A stretch of 5,475 nucleotides of DNA from an uncultured Spirochaetales bacterium (lineage in GTDB: Bacteria > Spirochaetota > Spirochaetia > Sphaerochaetales > Sphaerochaetaceae), in the NCBI GenBank assembly GCA_949292445.1, contig CASEZU010000058.1:1-5475 (forward strand), read 5' to 3'. The notes below the pieces were generated by a model that was not told the DNA's origin, ran no database searches, and saw only the letters and a list, made by a program, of their open reading frames with translations. This document shows positions 5,365 through 5,475 of this stretch, in pieces (positions within the stretch are counted from its first letter, which is position 1; each line of letters opens with the position of its first letter). A program made the position numbers and the translations under genes.

Positions 5365-5475
5365 GGCTCTCAGAATGATGGCGATCACAATATTGTGCCT
5401 GCTGGTGCTGTTTCCGCTGATATACACAATATCAGCATCATTTTTCTCTCCGCAGGATTTCACAGCAGCAGAAGC
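5357..5475 (+). CDS. Carbohydrate ABC transporter permease, MalG/UgpE type (partial, 5' end only)
   Basis: Only the first 39 codons are in the window; the gene runs off the right edge. The visible N-terminus has a short basic start (MYRALRMM), one hydrophobic helix at about residues 8-26 and LFPLIYTISASF (18-29), the usual beginning of MalG/UgpE-type permeases, which pair with a MalF/UgpA-type partner. The start overlaps the upstream permease stop by 8 nt and is preceded by AAGGAGG. Position and spacing make it the second membrane subunit of the same importer. The EAA loop is outside the window, so the assignment rests on the N-terminal pattern and gene order. Confidence 0.85.
   Translation, partial: MYRALRMMAITILCLLVLFPLIYTISASFFSPQDFTAAE

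Overview
The window looks like a chromosomal segment from a spirochaete, most plausibly a gut-associated Sphaerochaetaceae relative. This is inferred from the exported protein that opens with a fibronectin-III-like domain, the mid-range base composition, and the mix of YitT, LOG and MalF/MalG-type sugar permease genes. No rRNA, tRNA or marker gene is present, so the assignment is tentative. I see no CRISPR array, insertion sequence, integrase, phage gene or tRNA.

Layout. Positions 1-1761 (minus) hold the first 587 codons of a large acidic exported protein: signal peptide, FN3-like domain, then four copies of a roughly 91-residue module joined by Ala/Glu/Pro-rich linkers. The gene continues past the left edge. 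A short divergent promoter region separates it from a plus-strand pair: a LOG-family nucleotide phosphoribohydrolase (1871-2449) and, one base later, a YitT-family membrane protein (2451-3356). The pair converges with one base to spare on a minus-strand sugar-phosphate nucleotidyltransferase-like gene (3358-4269). A 249-bp AT-rich divergent intergenic region (4270-4518) carries a near-perfect 18-bp palindrome with a central CG, like a LacI-type operator. It precedes a sugar ABC importer operon whose first two permease genes overlap by 8 nt (4519-5364, and 5357 past the right edge).

How the parts work together. The two permeases should form the membrane channel of one carbohydrate or glycerol-phosphate-type importer. 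Its binding protein and ATPase are not in the window, and its expression is probably under a sugar-responsive repressor at the palindrome. LOG and YitT look co-transcribed but have no obvious shared pathway. The nucleotidyltransferase is probably for activated-sugar synthesis. The repeat protein is the least understood item: its four-fold module matches no family I recognise, and two of its copies come from a 363-bp in-frame duplication.
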